Positions 63,557 to 64,000 of a stretch of DNA of 64,000 bases are shown piece after piece. The DNA comes from Phoma sp. XZ068 (taxonomy: Eukaryota; Ascomycota; Dothideomycetes; Pleosporales; Didymellaceae): NCBI GenBank assembly GCA_004835665.1, contig RBKR01000021.1, positions 124,001 through 188,000 on the forward strand, read 5' to 3'. How positions within the stretch are numbered: position 1 is the stretch's first letter; every line of letters starts with the position of its first letter. The notes under the pieces were generated by a model. The model saw only the letters and a list, made by a program, of their open reading frames with translations, was not told where the DNA came from and searched no databases. A program made the translations under genes and the position numbers.

Positions 63557-64000
63557 CTAAAAGAAGAAGGCGAAGGCGCCTAGTCCTGCTAGCCCAGCCA
63601 GCACGTTGTTCTTGTGTGCAGCGTTGGACTGCACGCTCGGCCGCCCTGACGGGGTCGCGCTTGTTCCCGAACCGCCACCGCCGTTGTTGCCGACGTCGGT
63701 GGGATCGACATATGTGATGCTCGTCAGCGTCGACGGGCGGCCCTCGGCGTCGGTGGTCGTGATCAGACGCACGCTGGAGACGCGGCCGCCGCCGGGGGTG
63801 TAGGTGGTTAGGAAGGTGCTGCCCTGGGCGTTGGTGGTGGTGAAGACCTCGCCCTTGGTGGGCGCGTAGATGGCAGCCGAGGTGACGGCGAAGCTGCTGC
63901 CGCGCGAGTCGGTCGTAGTGCGGATGACTGCTGGCCGCACCTCTTGCGTTGTCACGGCGACGGTGCTGCCGGCTTCGTTGGTGGTTGTGCGGGTCACGGC
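63557..64000 (-). CDS. GPI-anchored repeat protein, C-terminal part (runs off window)
   Basis: Partial: the stop is at 63557-63559 and the open frame continues past 64000, so the N-terminus lies outside; the only start-like codon inside the window is GTG at 63997 and is not taken as a start. 147 codons are visible. At least four imperfect ~20-residue repeats beginning TTT(D/N)xxG occur (TTTNEAGSTVAVTT, TTTDSRGSSFAVTS, TTTNAQGSTFLTTY, TTTDAEGRPSTLTS). A Gly/Ser-rich linker (GNNGGGGSGTSATPSG) follows and then a C-terminal GPI signal: small residues QSNAAHK, then NNVLAGLAGLGAFAFFF at the very end. This is the layout of cell-wall adhesin-like proteins. Ligand and role unknown. Confidence 0.8.
   Translation of the reverse strand, partial: AVTRTTTNEAGSTVAVTTQEVRPAVIRTTTDSRGSSFAVTSAAIYAPTKGEVFTTTNAQGSTFLTTYTPGGGRVSSVRLITTTDAEGRPSTLTSITYVDPTDVGNNGGGGSGTSATPSGRPSVQSNAAHKNNVLAGLAGLGAFAFFF

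Noticed and set aside
1..64000. CRISPR array, secondary-metabolite cluster or intact transposon
   Set aside because: No regularly spaced repeats with unique spacers, no core biosynthetic enzymes, no transposase, integrase or reverse transcriptase seen on either strand.

Overview
The window is nuclear chromosomal DNA from a filamentous ascomycete (Pezizomycotina). The genes are compact and carry 45-60 nt GT-AG introns, the gene set is typically fungal, and one tRNA gene has a short anticodon-loop intron. Protein style (ribosomal protein S29, triosephosphate isomerase, a DUF4211 protein, several ascomycete-only orphan families) fits Dothideomycetes best; that class assignment is inference from recognition, not a search.

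I support 27 protein-coding loci, of which one is weak and one runs off the right edge, plus one tRNA. Exon joins were worked out by hand from splice sites and reading phase, and every multi-exon model given here closes in frame. Left third (0-25 kb): POL12 (DNA polymerase alpha subunit B) divergent from a PDR16-type phosphatidylinositol transfer protein across a promoter with paired MluI boxes; an acidic orphan; tRNA-Arg(ACG); a conserved 476-aa orphan; ASE1; a weak orphan; a secreted PKD-like protein; RPS29; a DUF4211 nuclear-type protein. Middle (25-43 kb): a UPF0643 protein; POT1 divergent from importin alpha; DUG3; a small SRPBCC protein; an ADGF-type adenosine deaminase; a multi-pass membrane orphan; RRP46 divergent from PEX4. 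From 43 to 49.5 kb the DNA is gene-poor, with a one-TM orphan and one doubtful ORF. Right part (49.5-64 kb): an F-box-like protein with an apparent R3H-like C-terminus, HOT13, TPI1, mitoribosomal mL43 divergent from U1-70K, FUR1, a fluoride exporter with a long N-terminal extension, DOT1, a repeat-rich intergenic stretch, and the C-terminus of a GPI-anchored repeat protein.

The genes are mostly housekeeping and are not an operon or a metabolite cluster. Recurring arrangements are short divergent promoters (POL12/PDR16, POT1/importin alpha, RRP46/PEX4, mL43/U1-70K, FUR1/FEX) and pentanucleotide microsatellites in noncoding DNA. I found no CRISPR array, no intact transposon, no biosynthetic cluster and no obviously new multi-gene system. 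The most unusual items are single-gene architectures and orphan families, listed in the findings.
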